Source of the DNA: Tethya wilhelma
Lineage: Eukaryota; Porifera; Demospongiae; Tethyida; Tethyidae
Direction of reading: 5' to 3'
DNA: 64,000 nucleotides
Assembly: GCA_964030475.1 (NCBI GenBank)
Contig: CAXIPT010000014.1
Span: 62,001 to 126,000, forward strand
Position numbers and translations under genes: made by a program. Positions within the stretch are counted from its first letter, which is position 1; each line of letters starts with the position of its first letter. The notes under the pieces are model-generated. The model had not been told where the DNA came from. It worked only from the letters and a program-made list of their open reading frames with translations, and searched no databases. Positions 32,663 to 43,579 of this stretch are shown one piece after another.

Positions 32663-34990
32663 ATGGCATCAATTGCTAGTGAGGTACCATGTCAAGGACA
32701 TAAATTTTGTGGACATTGTGGGGAGTATGTAGCAAAAAGGACTTATTATGAGGATTTTATGAACAGGATACTAAGCAATGGATCCAGAAATCCAAGCGCT
32801 GTAATCTGGATTCCGAAGAATTCACATTTGAATCATCCAGTAATTCTGATCTTTACATAATGGAATACAGTGATCCATCCAGTTTACTGAATGAAAGAGA
32901 TAAAAATATGCTTGCATCAAGTTTTGACACTACTACATTGGACTCTGACTCATTGTCACAGGTATATTCCCAGTACGGTAGTACTGGGTACACAGGAATG
33001 GCACGGGTGGCCCATTAGCGCAATACAAATATTCACGTGAATAACTCTGCAAAAACNCCTGGAACTATTTTGTGATACCTGGTTGCTCTTCTTAAGAGAT
33101 GGATCAGGACTTTGGTTATCATAACATATAGAAAGGCAGGTAAATCTTATGATACAGCTCCTGCCTCCAAATGACTGAGATGTGTGTTTTACTTCAGTAT
33201 CAAGCAGGCTACACAACTTACCACTCGGAGCTCATGCAGCACTGAGCCCACCACTGGCTCAGTGAGTCTGGTTTGCCAGACTACTAGCTCAGTACCTAGC
33301 TACTCACACCAACTCAAATGTAATTTGTAGAATTATGGAAAAATGAGAACAAACAAGTATAAAAAACATTCAGGAATGGCTAAATCGTAAAAGAACGCAA
33401 ACAAGATGGAATGGCTGTTAGAGTGTAAGGAATTCTTCCTGTGGGCAAAATGAGAGACTCAATAAGGAGATTGTTAAATGCAGCCCATATAGGAAGACTT
33501 CTACACACTCTAACAGCCATTCCATCTTGTTTGCGTTCTTTTTACGATTTAGCCATTCCTGTGTCTCAGTTACATTTCCAATGTTTTTTATACTTGTATA
33601 ACATGCATTGCCACAAACTGGCTAATTTTCTGGCCCTATAAAATTGTCATTTGTTGATATGCATATGCATGCTTGCACTCAGATTTTTAACTATGAGTGA
33701 TAATTATATTATTGGTCCCATATTAATACAGGATTTGCAACTTGGAAGTGATAGCTCTAAATGTAATCAACCTACTGAGGTAGATCAAGAACATTTGGAA
33801 ACTGATGAAGAGTGGTTGAACGATGATGATGCAATGTCAGATTCTAATGGTGAGTCTACAACAACAGATGGTGTTACAAATTCATCAAATGCTCTTTCAA
33901 AAGCAAATAAATTATCTGATAAGTCAAAACAGATAGTCTTTTGGGTGTTGTTTTGTATACTCGTGTGGGAAGGTCTTAATTACGCTAGTAATCGTGAAAG
34001 TGAACAGCTTCTCTCTTTGATCTCAACTGTTTTTACTTCTCTCTGAGCACTCTCAAGACCCATTAATGCTATCTCTTGCCACAATGTTACCTACATTCTT
34101 CCTGGCATATAAAACATTGAATGTTCCCAAAAATGACTTTAAAATCTACGTTGTATGTCACAAGTGCTGCTCTCTCTATGAAAAAGAAAACTTGCTTAGT
34201 AATAGTGCAGCAAAGCGGTGTTCATATATTGAGTTTCCATCCCATGGCCATGTGCATAGTCACAGGAGAGTGCTTTGTAACAGCCCATTGCTCAAAAGAG
34301 TCATACTACCCTTTGGCAAAGTTTTTTATAAACCAGTGTACATTTTTCCATATTGTTGTCTTATTGAATCACTCAAAAGAATTCAAAACAGACCAGGTTT
34401 TGAGCAACAGTGTGAAAAATGGATACGAACCGTACCTGATGGTTACCTAGCAAATGAGTATGATGGTAAAGTTTGGAAGGAGTTTCAGGAATTTTTTTTA
34501 AGTATCCTCGAAATTATGGCTTGATGTTGAATGTAGGCCATATAAACACACAACTGATTCAGTTGGAGCCATGTACCTTTCTATTATGAATCTTCATCGA
34601 GAGGAACGGTTTAAAAGTGACAGATCTTTTAGGGATTATTCCTATAATGGAACATGAGCCTGCCCTCAATCCTTTCCTACAACCGTTAGTTGATCAACTA
34701 AAAGAGCTTTGGAAGGGAGTGAGAATGTACACATCATCACCTCAATACAAGTTATTGATAAAGAGGTATGTTGCATGTGATATCCCAGCAGCAAAAAAAG
34801 TATGCGGATTCAAAGGTCATGCTGCTCATATTGGTTGTTCCCGGTGTCTAAATAAATTTTTTAACCGAGACTGCCCTGGATTTAATAGACATCACTGGCC
34901 TAAACGGGACATTGTACAACATCGACAAATTAATTGCTAATCGTATTCTGAAGTGTAAAACTCAAGCAGCAAGAGATGGCTTGGAAAAAG
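32663..34990 (+). pseudogene. tnp2-type (CACTA/EnSpm-like) transposase, split and truncated
   Basis: Starts MASIASEVPCQGHKFCGHCG with CGHCGEYVAKRTYY, a finger typical of this group. After a frameshift an acidic stretch runs to 32961, where a family A element sits (32963-33599). Coding resumes at about 33730 with DLQLGSD and EEWLNDDDAMSD, then VCHKCCSLYEKENLL, FPSHGHVHSHRRVLC (34066-34524) and, after a frame change, MEHEPALNPFLQPLVDQL, LWKGVRMYTS and CDIPAAKKVCGFKGH...CSRC (34617-34940). These last motifs are the Transposase_21 domain. Coding fades after LKCKTQAARDGLEKDY near 35000, so the C-terminal third is missing. Confidence 0.75.
32963..33599 (+). mobile_element. Foldback element family A, copy 3 (internally shortened at an N)
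   Basis: Complete head TTCCCAGTACGGTAGTACTG, GGTACACAGGAATGGCAC and tail hairpin at about 33350-33599. At the ambiguous base 33057 the sequence jumps from the head region to CCTGGAACTATTTTGTGA, skipping about 550 bases found in copies 1 and 8. The stretch TTTTGTGATACCTGGTTGCT at 33069-33088 is the unoccupied version of the site filled by a TIR element in copy 8. Confidence 0.75.
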
Positions 34991-35009
34991 ATTATACAGT
35001 GAATGTATG

Positions 35010-35338
35010 TGCCTGACTAACTCTTACTGCTATTGTATTTGGTACTGATTGTTAATTTCATTTGTTACATTGTTTAATTTTGCTTTTCATATAATTAGAA
35101 CAAGTCATTGTAAAAAATTGTAAAGATGTTAGTTTAAATCGGGTTGCATGAATCTGGTTGCATTCAACAGAGAAATCTCATTAACATTGGTCCTTCGAGC
35201 CGGATTGCAAGTTGAACTAGTTTGCGATACGTTTCTCTCGTTGGAAGGCTTGTCTCATTCTTTTGTGGTTCCTTCTCTTGATCTTAGTTTGTCAACCTGA
35301 CCACGTGGCGTTGGGTATGCTACACATCGAAAATAGTT
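35010..35338. other. Non-coding, no gene seen
   Basis: AT-rich spacer between the truncated tnp2 gene and the copia gag start. Nothing recognised. Confidence 0.3.
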
Positions 35339-36160
35339 ATGACTGAACTGAACTTTCACAAGAAGAGAAGAGCTGTAACCCGTGCATCTTTGACGAAGCT
35401 CGGCACCACGATAGCAGATTTGGAAGCGTGTAGGGAGAATCCCAACACCATTGACGTTGCCCAAGGACTGGCAACTAAGCTAAGCACCCTGGATGCTGAT
35501 TTTAAGACACATCACCTTGCCATCATTGATCATACTGACGGAGAAGAAGCTTTAGGCGCTGAACAGAAGACCCTCGACAATCATGACGATGTCATTAGCG
35601 AACTATCAGTTCGTATTCAACAGTTGGTCTTGTTGAACATATTGATTTTCATGCACCTTGAGTTTACATGTTTTGTTTTTTGTGTACATCTTATCTGCTT
35701 ATCTTGTAATGTGTATGTAGGGATTTCTGTAGTAGAGTATTTGCTCATGTGTAACTATCATAGTCTAGTATGCACCTGTCTGTCATGTTTCATGTGTTAC
35801 TCACATGCATCTTGCATTTATGTATTTTACTATGCACTCAGCACATGTATGTCATGCACTCTGGTATACCTTTTAAGCATTCATTTTGTTCAGTCAGTCA
35901 GTTCTTTGTTGTCACTTTAAGTCATATAATATTTGAAACTTATGTTCAGCTTAACCGCCGTGTAGCTAACTCTCTGCACAACATAGAAACTCTAGCCAAC
36001 AGGTTATGGGCCCAGACAGTGCAAGTTATGTGCAGAAGTCAGTATGGCAACATCAAGTACTAGTGAACTGATCAAGTTGAACTCTGAGAATTATGCGGCA
36101 TGGAAGCTGCAACTTCGGATGGCTCTCATTAGAGATGACCTATAGCCAAATATTGGCCAA
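35339..36160 (+). pseudogene. Copia-like gag start preceded by a coiled-coil leader ORF with a probable intron
   Basis: ATG 35339 opens a helical protein (KKRRAVTRASLTKLGTTIAD, LATKLSTLDADFKTHHLAI, EEALGAEQKTLDNHDD, ISELSVRIQQL) of the type found at the start of BEL and some copia/gypsy polyproteins. The frame continues after a likely intron (GT at 35632 to CAG at 35949) as LNRRVANSLHNIETLANRLW. From 36042, MATSSTSELIKLNSENYAAW, then KLQLRMALIRDDL is the start of a copia gag. A stop (TAG) follows at 36144 and the rest is lost before the hAT element. Confidence 0.5.
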
Positions 36161-36305
36161 AAATTAGTTTTCAGGCAGGCGTTTTGTGGGAACCATACAA
36201 CATATGATGCCAAAATTTTGACCACTTTATAAGTTCATGATATTGAACCTGTGACCCGAGTTTGGTTTAAATCTAAGGGGTGTGTCCTTCTTGTGTGTTG
36301 GTTAT

Positions 36306-38552
36306 AGGGTGGAGCACATTATGCTGGCATAATATTTAGAATAATAGGGCACTGCCAGGCACAAAGCATAAAGCAGGAATAATAGGGGAAAAACCAGCAT
36401 AATGCCACGTGTAGCGAGCGTTAATTAGAAAGCGTCACTAGACTAGAGCAACGAAATGTTTGTACCAGGCCGGGCAGCCCCTAGTGGCAGTTCATTCTAT
36501 GAGATTACTAGTAATGAGCTGGAGATTAGTTCTGAGGAGGGTTTGTGTTCAAATGAAGAAGAAAGTTCTAGTAGTATTAGCGTTATTCCAGCTGACAAGT
36601 GTAAAGTTGTATCCTTATTGAGTAGACTCAAAGCTCCACGAGCTAGTGACCTCACGAGAAAGAGAAAAACTGCTTTCAATCCACCAAAGGGAAAGAAAAG
36701 AAGCAAAGGATCCACAACAGCAGAACCCAAGAGCATTGATCCACGACAGAGAGTGAGGCAGTTTACCGGTGAGCCTTTGATTGTTTCCAAAGGGAAACTC
36801 TTGTGCAATGCTTGTAGAGAACAATTGAGTACGAAAATGAGCAGTCTGAAAAGTCATGTCCAATCAAGTAAGCACAAGGATGGGGTAAAGAGACTGAACA
36901 GTATAAAGAAGCAAGAGAGAAAAACATCGTAGAAGCTCTCAAGGCTCATAACCAGGAGAAACATTTAAAAGGAGAAACCCTCCCAGAAAACCAGCAAGTA
37001 TATCGCATGAAGGTTGTTACATGCTTCTTACGTGCAGGAGTTCCACTATGTAAGCTTGTACATTTCCGTGAACTGTTGGAAGAAAATACATTCCGCTTGA
37101 GTGATAGGAGGTACATGTCTGATTTGATCCCTTTTCTGCCTAACGAGGAACAGTAAAACAAGAAATTAGTTCTAGAAGTATTTCCGTGATTTTTGACGGT
37201 ACTACTCTGTTAGGAGAAGCACTTGCTATAGTTTTGCAATTTGTGGAAGAGAATTGGACAATTGAACAGCATCTTGTTCGACTTCAGTTGCTAGCAAAGT
37301 CGATGTCAGGGGAAGAAATTGCCCGAGAGCTCATTAGCATACTCTCTACATCCTACAGCATTCACTCAAGTAAAGTAATTGCTTGTATGAGAGATGGAGC
37401 AGCAGCTAATGGAGTTGCTGTTCGCACTCTGAGCATTCTGTATCCGAACTTGATGGATAAAAAATATTTTTCTCACACTCTGGATCGTGTCGGGGATCAT
37501 TTTGACATACCTATTCTGAGCAAGTTTGTCAGTTTGTGGATATCTATGTTTTCACATAGTCCTAAGGCAAGGTTGTGTTGGAAGCAAGAAACTAGCACCT
37601 CCATAAGAACGTACAGTGCTACCAGGTAGTGGAGTAAGTGGGAGGTTATGCAGCAGCTGATGGTTCAGTTTGGTGATGTTCATCCATTTCTTGTCAAGTA
37701 TTCTGATATTGCTCCATCTACCGATTCAAAGCTCAAAGGCTTCTTCAGCGATCAGATGAGAAGAGTACACCTTTACCTTGAGCTAGCCTGTGTTATTGAC
37801 TGGGGTCAGCACTTCGTCAAAGTGACGTACAATCTTGAGGGTGATGGACCATTGTGTTTGACATGTTATGAAGAGATTGATAAGATTTTTGCCACTATCC
37901 ATTATGGCCACTGCCCCAATGTTGAAGCTGAAGATCACCCAAGAGGTGCGAGGTGTACGTGAAAATCAAATGAAACAGTATGCCCAGATTGCAACTCAGC
38001 CTGGACTTGACTATTTCAAATCACAAATGGAAGGATCACTGAATGGTGCCCTAGATGCATTCAAATCTGCGAGCCTTTTTTCTCCATATAAAGCTCAAAC
38101 CATGAAGCCTGGAGCTTCAGATGTAGATTTGCTGAGGTCTTTCCCATTTTTCGATGATAACACATTGAAACAGATACAGATGAAAGTTTCTGCCCTCTTA
38201 CCTGGTGGAAGCAAAACAGTGAACATTTGCCAGCTTGGGCTGCAGCCTTTTGAAAAGTGCTGCTTGTTCAGCCGAGTTCTGCATCTGAATGCATTTTTTC
38301 CCTGCTCAATGCTTCATTCAGTGACCAGCAAGACCTAGCACTACAAGACTACATTGAAACTTCATTAATGCTCCAGTACAACAAGCACTAAGGCTGGAAC
38401 AATTAGTATGTCATCACTGTTATTGAATTTGTATATAATATTATTATGAAAAGAAATTTATGCGAATAATCGGGTGTTAGTATCAGAATAATAGGTTACA
38501 ATGTGAAGAATTGCAGAATGGCAAGAAAAATAGCATAATGTGCTCAAGCCTA
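36306..38552 (+). mobile_element. hAT-like element with CGBP1-type finger and ~20-bp TIRs
   Basis: TAGGGTGGAGCACATTATGC at 36306 is matched in reverse complement by the right end at 38532-38552 (TAGGCTTGAGCACATTATGC read inward), three mismatches in 21. hAT ends usually begin CAGGG or TAGGG. No exact 8-bp target duplication is seen. The right flank drops straight into the body of a truncated family A element. Confidence 0.6.
36456..38338 (+). pseudogene. hAT-like transposase with CGBP1-type zinc finger, frameshifted
   Basis: ATG 36456 opens a Ser/Glu-rich N-terminus and a finger LLCNACREQLSTKMSSLKSH plus VQSSKHKDG (C-x2-C...H-x6-H), as in CGG-binding protein 1 and related hAT proteins. After a frameshift near 36925: PENQQVYRMKVVTCFLRAGV and KLVHFRELLEENTFRL, MSDLIPFLP. 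After a second near 37155: SISVIFDGTTLLGEALAI (first catalytic Asp), AREL-ISILST, CMRDGAAANGVAV and HTLDRVGDHFDIP (37186-37629). Two more frames reach 38338. Four breaks make it inactive. The family's C-terminal dimerisation region is not evident. Confidence 0.7.
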
Positions 38553-38757
38553 GGTTTGGTATGGAATTACCAAATAGCGATGTTTTAAGGCCATGTTTTC
38601 GGGGTGATTAGAAAGAGAAAGAGCTAAATAGTAGCTTTAGAAGCATTTTAGTGCTAAGCGCTCAGTTTTTGTAGAGTTATTTGCGTGAATATTTGTATTG
38701 TGCTAATGGCCATCTGTGCCATTCCAGTGTACCCAGTACTACCGTACTGGGAATGAA
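38553..38757 (-). mobile_element. Foldback element family A, copy 4 (truncated, reversed)
   Basis: Reversed body (TTAGAAAGAGAAAGAGCTAA) and complete head ending TACCGTACTGGGAA at about 38753. The hairpin tail side is missing; its place is taken by the hAT element. Confidence 0.7.
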
Positions 38758-39091
38758 GAAGTCACAAGACCAAAAATTTTTTAAAATATTAAGGATGATA
38801 ATAGGTTTCTTCAGTTATATTTTCATGATATTATCACAATTAAAGTAGTTGTTCTAATTTCGCATAAATTTTTACCATTAATTAGTTGTGTGTTCAGACC
38901 CAGTCCTTAATAGGAGAAAGAAAGCCAAAGACACTTTGAATTTCAAACTCTCCAACTTTTGCAAACAATTTCCCAAGATCAACTAAGACAACACTACTAT
39001 AAGCAGTAATAGATAAGTAGTGTAACAATAATTTGTCTTATTTCAATCAAATATGCTAGAGCAAGAAAATAAGCGTCAATCATACTGTACT
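38758..39091. other. Non-coding, no gene seen
   Basis: AT-rich spacer between two family A fragments. Nothing recognised. Confidence 0.3.
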
Positions 39092-39232
39092 ACAAGTACA
39101 AAAAACATTGGAAATGTATTGAGACACAGGAATGTCTAAATCGTAAAAAGAACGCAAACAAGATGGAATGGCTGTTGAGTGTGTGCAGAATTCTTCCTGT
39201 ATGGGCTGCATTTAACAATCTCCTTATTGAGT
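39092..39232 (-). mobile_element. Foldback element family A, copy 5 (one hairpin arm, ends at an N)
   Basis: ACAAGTACAAAAAACATTGG, ACACAGGAATGTCTAAATCG and the GAATGGCTGTTGAGTGTGTG arm of the hairpin. It stops in the loop region at the ambiguous base 39233; the return arm is absent. Confidence 0.65.
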
Positions 39233-39292
39233 NTACTTCCTGTACTACGGAATGCAATTAACAAATTCAATAGTATAACAATGCACAACTTT

Positions 39293-39870
39293 ACACTCAG
39301 TTGTCAAGGTCATGTGACCAGATAATTATGAATAATTAAAGTTTTTGTAAATAATTGGGTTTACCGCTACCAAATATTGTTGCTATGGTGACCAAATTTT
39401 CAGACCATAAGTGTCTTTTAGTGAGGTATCTGAATTTGGGTGGAAATGTTGTCTCCGATATATGTGCATAAAGAAATTAGCAAAAACCTTGCAAAATTTG
39501 GGTGTGCATTATATAGAAAATGGTGTTTTTGTACTATATCATTATGCACATATATCAGGGACATCATTTCCACCCAGATTTGGATACTTTACTATTAAAT
39601 GTTTTTGGTCCCAAAATTTGGTTGCCATAGCAACAGTATTTGGTAGCAGTAAAATGAATTATTCATAATTTAGTAATCATAATTAAGTGGCAGATTATTC
39701 ATAAACTATAAGTCACATGACACTTTTAATTGTATTACCATGTAGATTAAAGATGAGATTATCATTTCATCTAGTTTCCATGGTAACATATAATTTAATT
39801 TAGAAGATATACCATATCACTTTTCTTAGATTTTACCTATTATTTTACACTGAGCTTGCCTTAACTGTTC
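39293..39870. repeat. Imperfect palindromic element, TIRs like family C
   Basis: ACTCAGTTGTCAAGGTCATG at the left and TTAACTGTTCTGAGTAC at the right resemble the ACTCAGGGCAGTTAAGG ends of family C. The inside is a long imperfect palindrome: TTACCGCTACCAAATATTGT, TGCTATGGTGACCAAATTTT returns as ATTTGGTTGCCATAGCAACA, GTATTTGGTAGCAGTAAA. Likely a related foldback MITE. Confidence 0.5.
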
Positions 39871-41846
39871 TGAGTACTACCATACGTATGATATCAATTA
39901 TAACACACACACACACGCATATATACACATTACAGTAGCATGACTTTAAGTGGAGGCACTCAATGCATCGTCAAGTGAGGCTCGATAAAAGGACATGCAT
40001 GTAACTACTTTTTTTGCCCGGCATTGACCCTTGATCTGTGACCCCTATAGCTACTGACTATTCACAGTCACCTCCACCCATCCAGTAACAGATAATTATA
40101 CCATATAGAAACTCATATAAAGACATTGGGGGACATAAGTTCTGTAAAAGTGTTATCAACACCTCGAAAAGTGTTAGGGATCAAAGGGAAAATAATGTTT
40201 TCTGTCCATAAAAGTTTTGTAGTTTAGTTTCTCAGAAAATAGAACTTGGTTTCATGTTGTACACCTAAAGAGCTTCCTATTGATATCAATAATCACATTA
40301 TTGATATAGATTTAGGCTAGTCATTTTTAGCATTCAGTTTTTGTATTGTGGTGAATGGGCAACTTTTATTTAGCTCAGATAGTTGCAAAATAGTGCCTTG
40401 ACCACTGTACTAGAACAGAGTATTTTTTTCACATAAAAGAACTGAATACATATTAATTTTGTTTAATTCAGTCAAATCAAGGGAGTAGTTTCTCTTTCAT
40501 GGTAACAGTGCTAATAAACACTGTGTTTTAAGGTACCTATAGGTGTTAATTACATCTTCCTTTGATTGTTGTCAAGGCTAATGCCCTAAAAATTAATAGC
40601 TAAAATGTCTTCACATGTTGGTAACTATAGGTAATAACACTCACACACATGCAAGTACATAATAATATACTAGGTGATGCAATGCATCGTTAGGGCGAGC
40701 ATGAGCAAGCCAGAAGTTGATTGACTCTTGTCTGAAGTCATAATTATTATATATTATTGCCTTATATATACACTGTAGATCTACTAGCTATAATATAGCT
40801 CTTGATTGCAATTAAGTCGATCACAATTAATTATGACGTAATTGGTGCATGGTTGAATTTATAGCATCTGATCCAAGTACAGTTACATGCATGCATACAA
40901 AGATTATTTACTCATCTCACTTTTAAATTAGTATGCTCCATTGGATTTTCAGCTTGCTATAATTCTAGTAGTTCAATAGTACTACTTTATGTTAATGCAA
41001 TGCAGCATGATTGGTCACGAGCATAGGCCACAGCAATTTTCTTGCTCAGATTGTACACATGCAGTTGATATACTTTAATGATGTGCTCTACTGAGCTTTT
41101 CATTGCCAGTCTGACTTCTAAATCTTGTTACAGCATGCGGTATAGTCAGTCATTTAGATCATGCAGTTACAGGCTTTTGTTATAGTGCTTGGCTGCTTGC
41201 AATTATAATGCTAGAAGCAGTTCTGTACACCAAAATAGTGTTCAGTGGTATTTCATTCTTCATTGTTCACTTAGAAAGTCTTGGCCTCTAACCAACAGCT
41301 AGCTCAGTCAAGTTTAATGACTCTCTTCTGCTCATGTTCAAAATAGCCAGCCGTGCATGCATGCAGTAGTACTGACCCTGTCTATTACTGCTGTGGTTGA
41401 TTCAGCTATATATTTTGCCTGCTTAATCAGTTTTTTAAGGCCACTGCATCCATTGATTAATATACATAGATCTTGGCAGCTTACTAGGAACAGCCTATTC
41501 TCACTCAGTGTTGCCTTATTCTCAGCTGTTTTAACCTTCTATATACAGTATCTTTATCCAGTAGTATTGATATCCATTCATGCACACAGCAATTTCTGCA
41601 GCAGTTAATTCTGAATGAGCAGTGAGATTAATTTTTTGCCTGCAAGTTTTATTTTGACCACTATGTATGTACGTTTATAAATTTAGTAGGCTATAGATAA
41701 ATGATTTTAGTTTATGAACAAAAAGATACGAGCTTAATTACCATACTTTGTGTAGGTTATTTGCCATCCATCTGGTTCGCCGTGTCATTCAGTTGCCTGT
41801 GCCAGTCGTTCTGCATGCTCAGTGTGAGGCCAGTGTTACTGAGTGT
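39871..41846. other. 2-kb AT-rich stretch, no gene seen
   Basis: No protein-like frame over 85 residues and none with recognisable motifs. Short CA runs near 39903 and TA-rich runs near 40740-40800. Two phrases CAATGCATCGT (39961, 40680) share flanking similarity only weakly. A single N at 41847 ends it. Confidence 0.35.
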
Positions 41847-41847
41847 N

Positions 41848-41960
41848 AAGCCTTTTAGTGCTAAGCGCTCAGTTTTTGCAGAGTTATTCGCGTGAATATT
41901 TGTATTGCGCTAATGGGCCATCCGTGCCATTCCTGTGTACCCAGTACTACCGTACTGGGA
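41848..41960 (-). mobile_element. Foldback element family A, copy 6 (head only, reversed)
   Basis: Starts at the ambiguous base 41847 and runs to the complete reversed head CCAGTACTACCGTACTGGGA at 41941-41960. It directly abuts copy 7. Confidence 0.65.
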
Positions 41961-42937
41961 ACAAGTACAAAAAACATTAGAAATGTAATAGGAATGGCCA
42001 AATCATAAAAAAGTGAGCAAACAAGATAGGAATGGTCGTTAGATTGAGCGAGTTCATTTAACAGTGTCACATATGTTCATATCCATAGCTCAATGACATT
42101 GTAGACACAGGAATGAACTTGCTCAATCTAGCAACCATTCCTATCTTGTTTGCTCACGTTTAATGATTTGGCCATTCCTATGTTTGCATTACATTTCTAA
42201 TGTTTTTTTGTACTTGTTTGTTCTATTTTTTTCGAATAATTGTTTATGATATCAGTGGAATTTAGTCTTTAGCCTGAGCAGAGAACTTGCCAACAGCCCT
42301 CAGTATGGGCACACCTACCAGTCACAGACATGCCTTGCAGACAGCTGAAACTCTGAAATCTCAAGTTGAAAACATGATTTATGTCCATTATATGTGTTTT
42401 GTTAGCTTAAGATAACTTCCCTACTGAAGAACTCAACACAGAGAAAGAGATGATAGGACAGAACCAGAAGTCAGTGCATGCTTGCAATAGATTCCAAATA
42501 ACGCCCACTTGAATATGGAAAGGCTCGGTAGACTAACTAGCTAATGAATAATACATGAGTGTAGAAATTAATGGCCACCATGTGGAGAAAGCGCTTTTCG
42601 CCTTGTATCTAGCGACTCAATGAGAGACACAAAAAACCTATGGCAAAAGCGATTGAAGACAAAGAAACCAAGTTTATTCGTTTAAGAATCAGCTTCTGAA
42701 AGAGAGCAGTCTCTAACATAGAAGAAGAAGAAGATGGAAAAAATTGGAGGTTTGGTAGTTTGGTACTTTAGCGATTGTTTTAGGCCATGTTTTTGGGCTC
42801 ATTAGAAAGAGAAAGAGCTAAATAATAGCTTAAGAAGCCTTTAGTGCCAAGCGCTCAGTTTTCTATTAGCGTGAATATTTGTATTGCACTAATGGGCCAT
42901 CCGTGCCATTCCTAACCCAGTACTACTGTACTGGGAA
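41961..42937 (-). mobile_element. Foldback element family A, copy 7 (complete length, reversed)
   Basis: The hairpin tail is at 41961-42222 (ACAAGTACAAAAAACATTAG ... TTTTTTTGTACTTGT), then the body with TTCAGAAGC-type sequence reversed, and the head CCAGTACTACTGTACTGGGA at about 42917-42936. About 977 bp, the same span as copy 1. Confidence 0.75.
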
Positions 42938-43579
42938 TAATTTTTTAATTCAGTATTTCAACACGTGCTCGCGTTGTGTAATTTCTGGCTGTAAAGGGTT
43001 AATTAGTGATTTTAATTTAGCATCTTTTAACACTTAGATCGAGGATGATTGTCACGAATCCGTGACATAATTATTCATACATACTACTTCTGGAAGACGA
43101 TTGTCACGTTTCTGTGATGTGTATAATTATAATACAAAGCATAGCGTCTTAGGCTTTTTCGTCAGCTAGTTGAACAGAGTTACAAAAGCGATGCTCTGGT
43201 CATATAGTCTAGCTATTGCTACAGTAACATAGCAAGTACTAAGCCTCTACTACCATGGAGAAAGCCAAGCCTACTACTACCATGGAGAAAATAAGAAACT
43301 AAAACCGAAAATAGCGATCGCGACTAATGCGACCATGAGAGACTTATGAGCAAAAAACTAGCTAGCTTTACTAAATCCCAAAAGCGATGGTATAGCCTAG
43401 CTATCCCAGTACTAATATATAAAGTACTAACCTTGTGCTCCATAGGTGTAATAATCTTACATTATTCAAGAATTGACAAGAACTGACTAAAATACAAGAA
43501 CACAATACAACAATCCAGGAAGTACATAAAACCACGTGGTATTTTAGGCATGCAACTAAGAGTTAAAAATATTGTGAGT
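42938..43579. other. Non-coding, possible LTR region of the adjacent gypsy
   Basis: Two copies of a loosely repeated block (CATCGCTTTTG-type and TACTACCATGGAGAAA, 43243-43290) and GATTGTCACG repeats (43046, 43101). By position it could hold the 3' LTR of the minus-strand gypsy element at 43580-44705, but no second LTR exists to test this. Confidence 0.3.
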
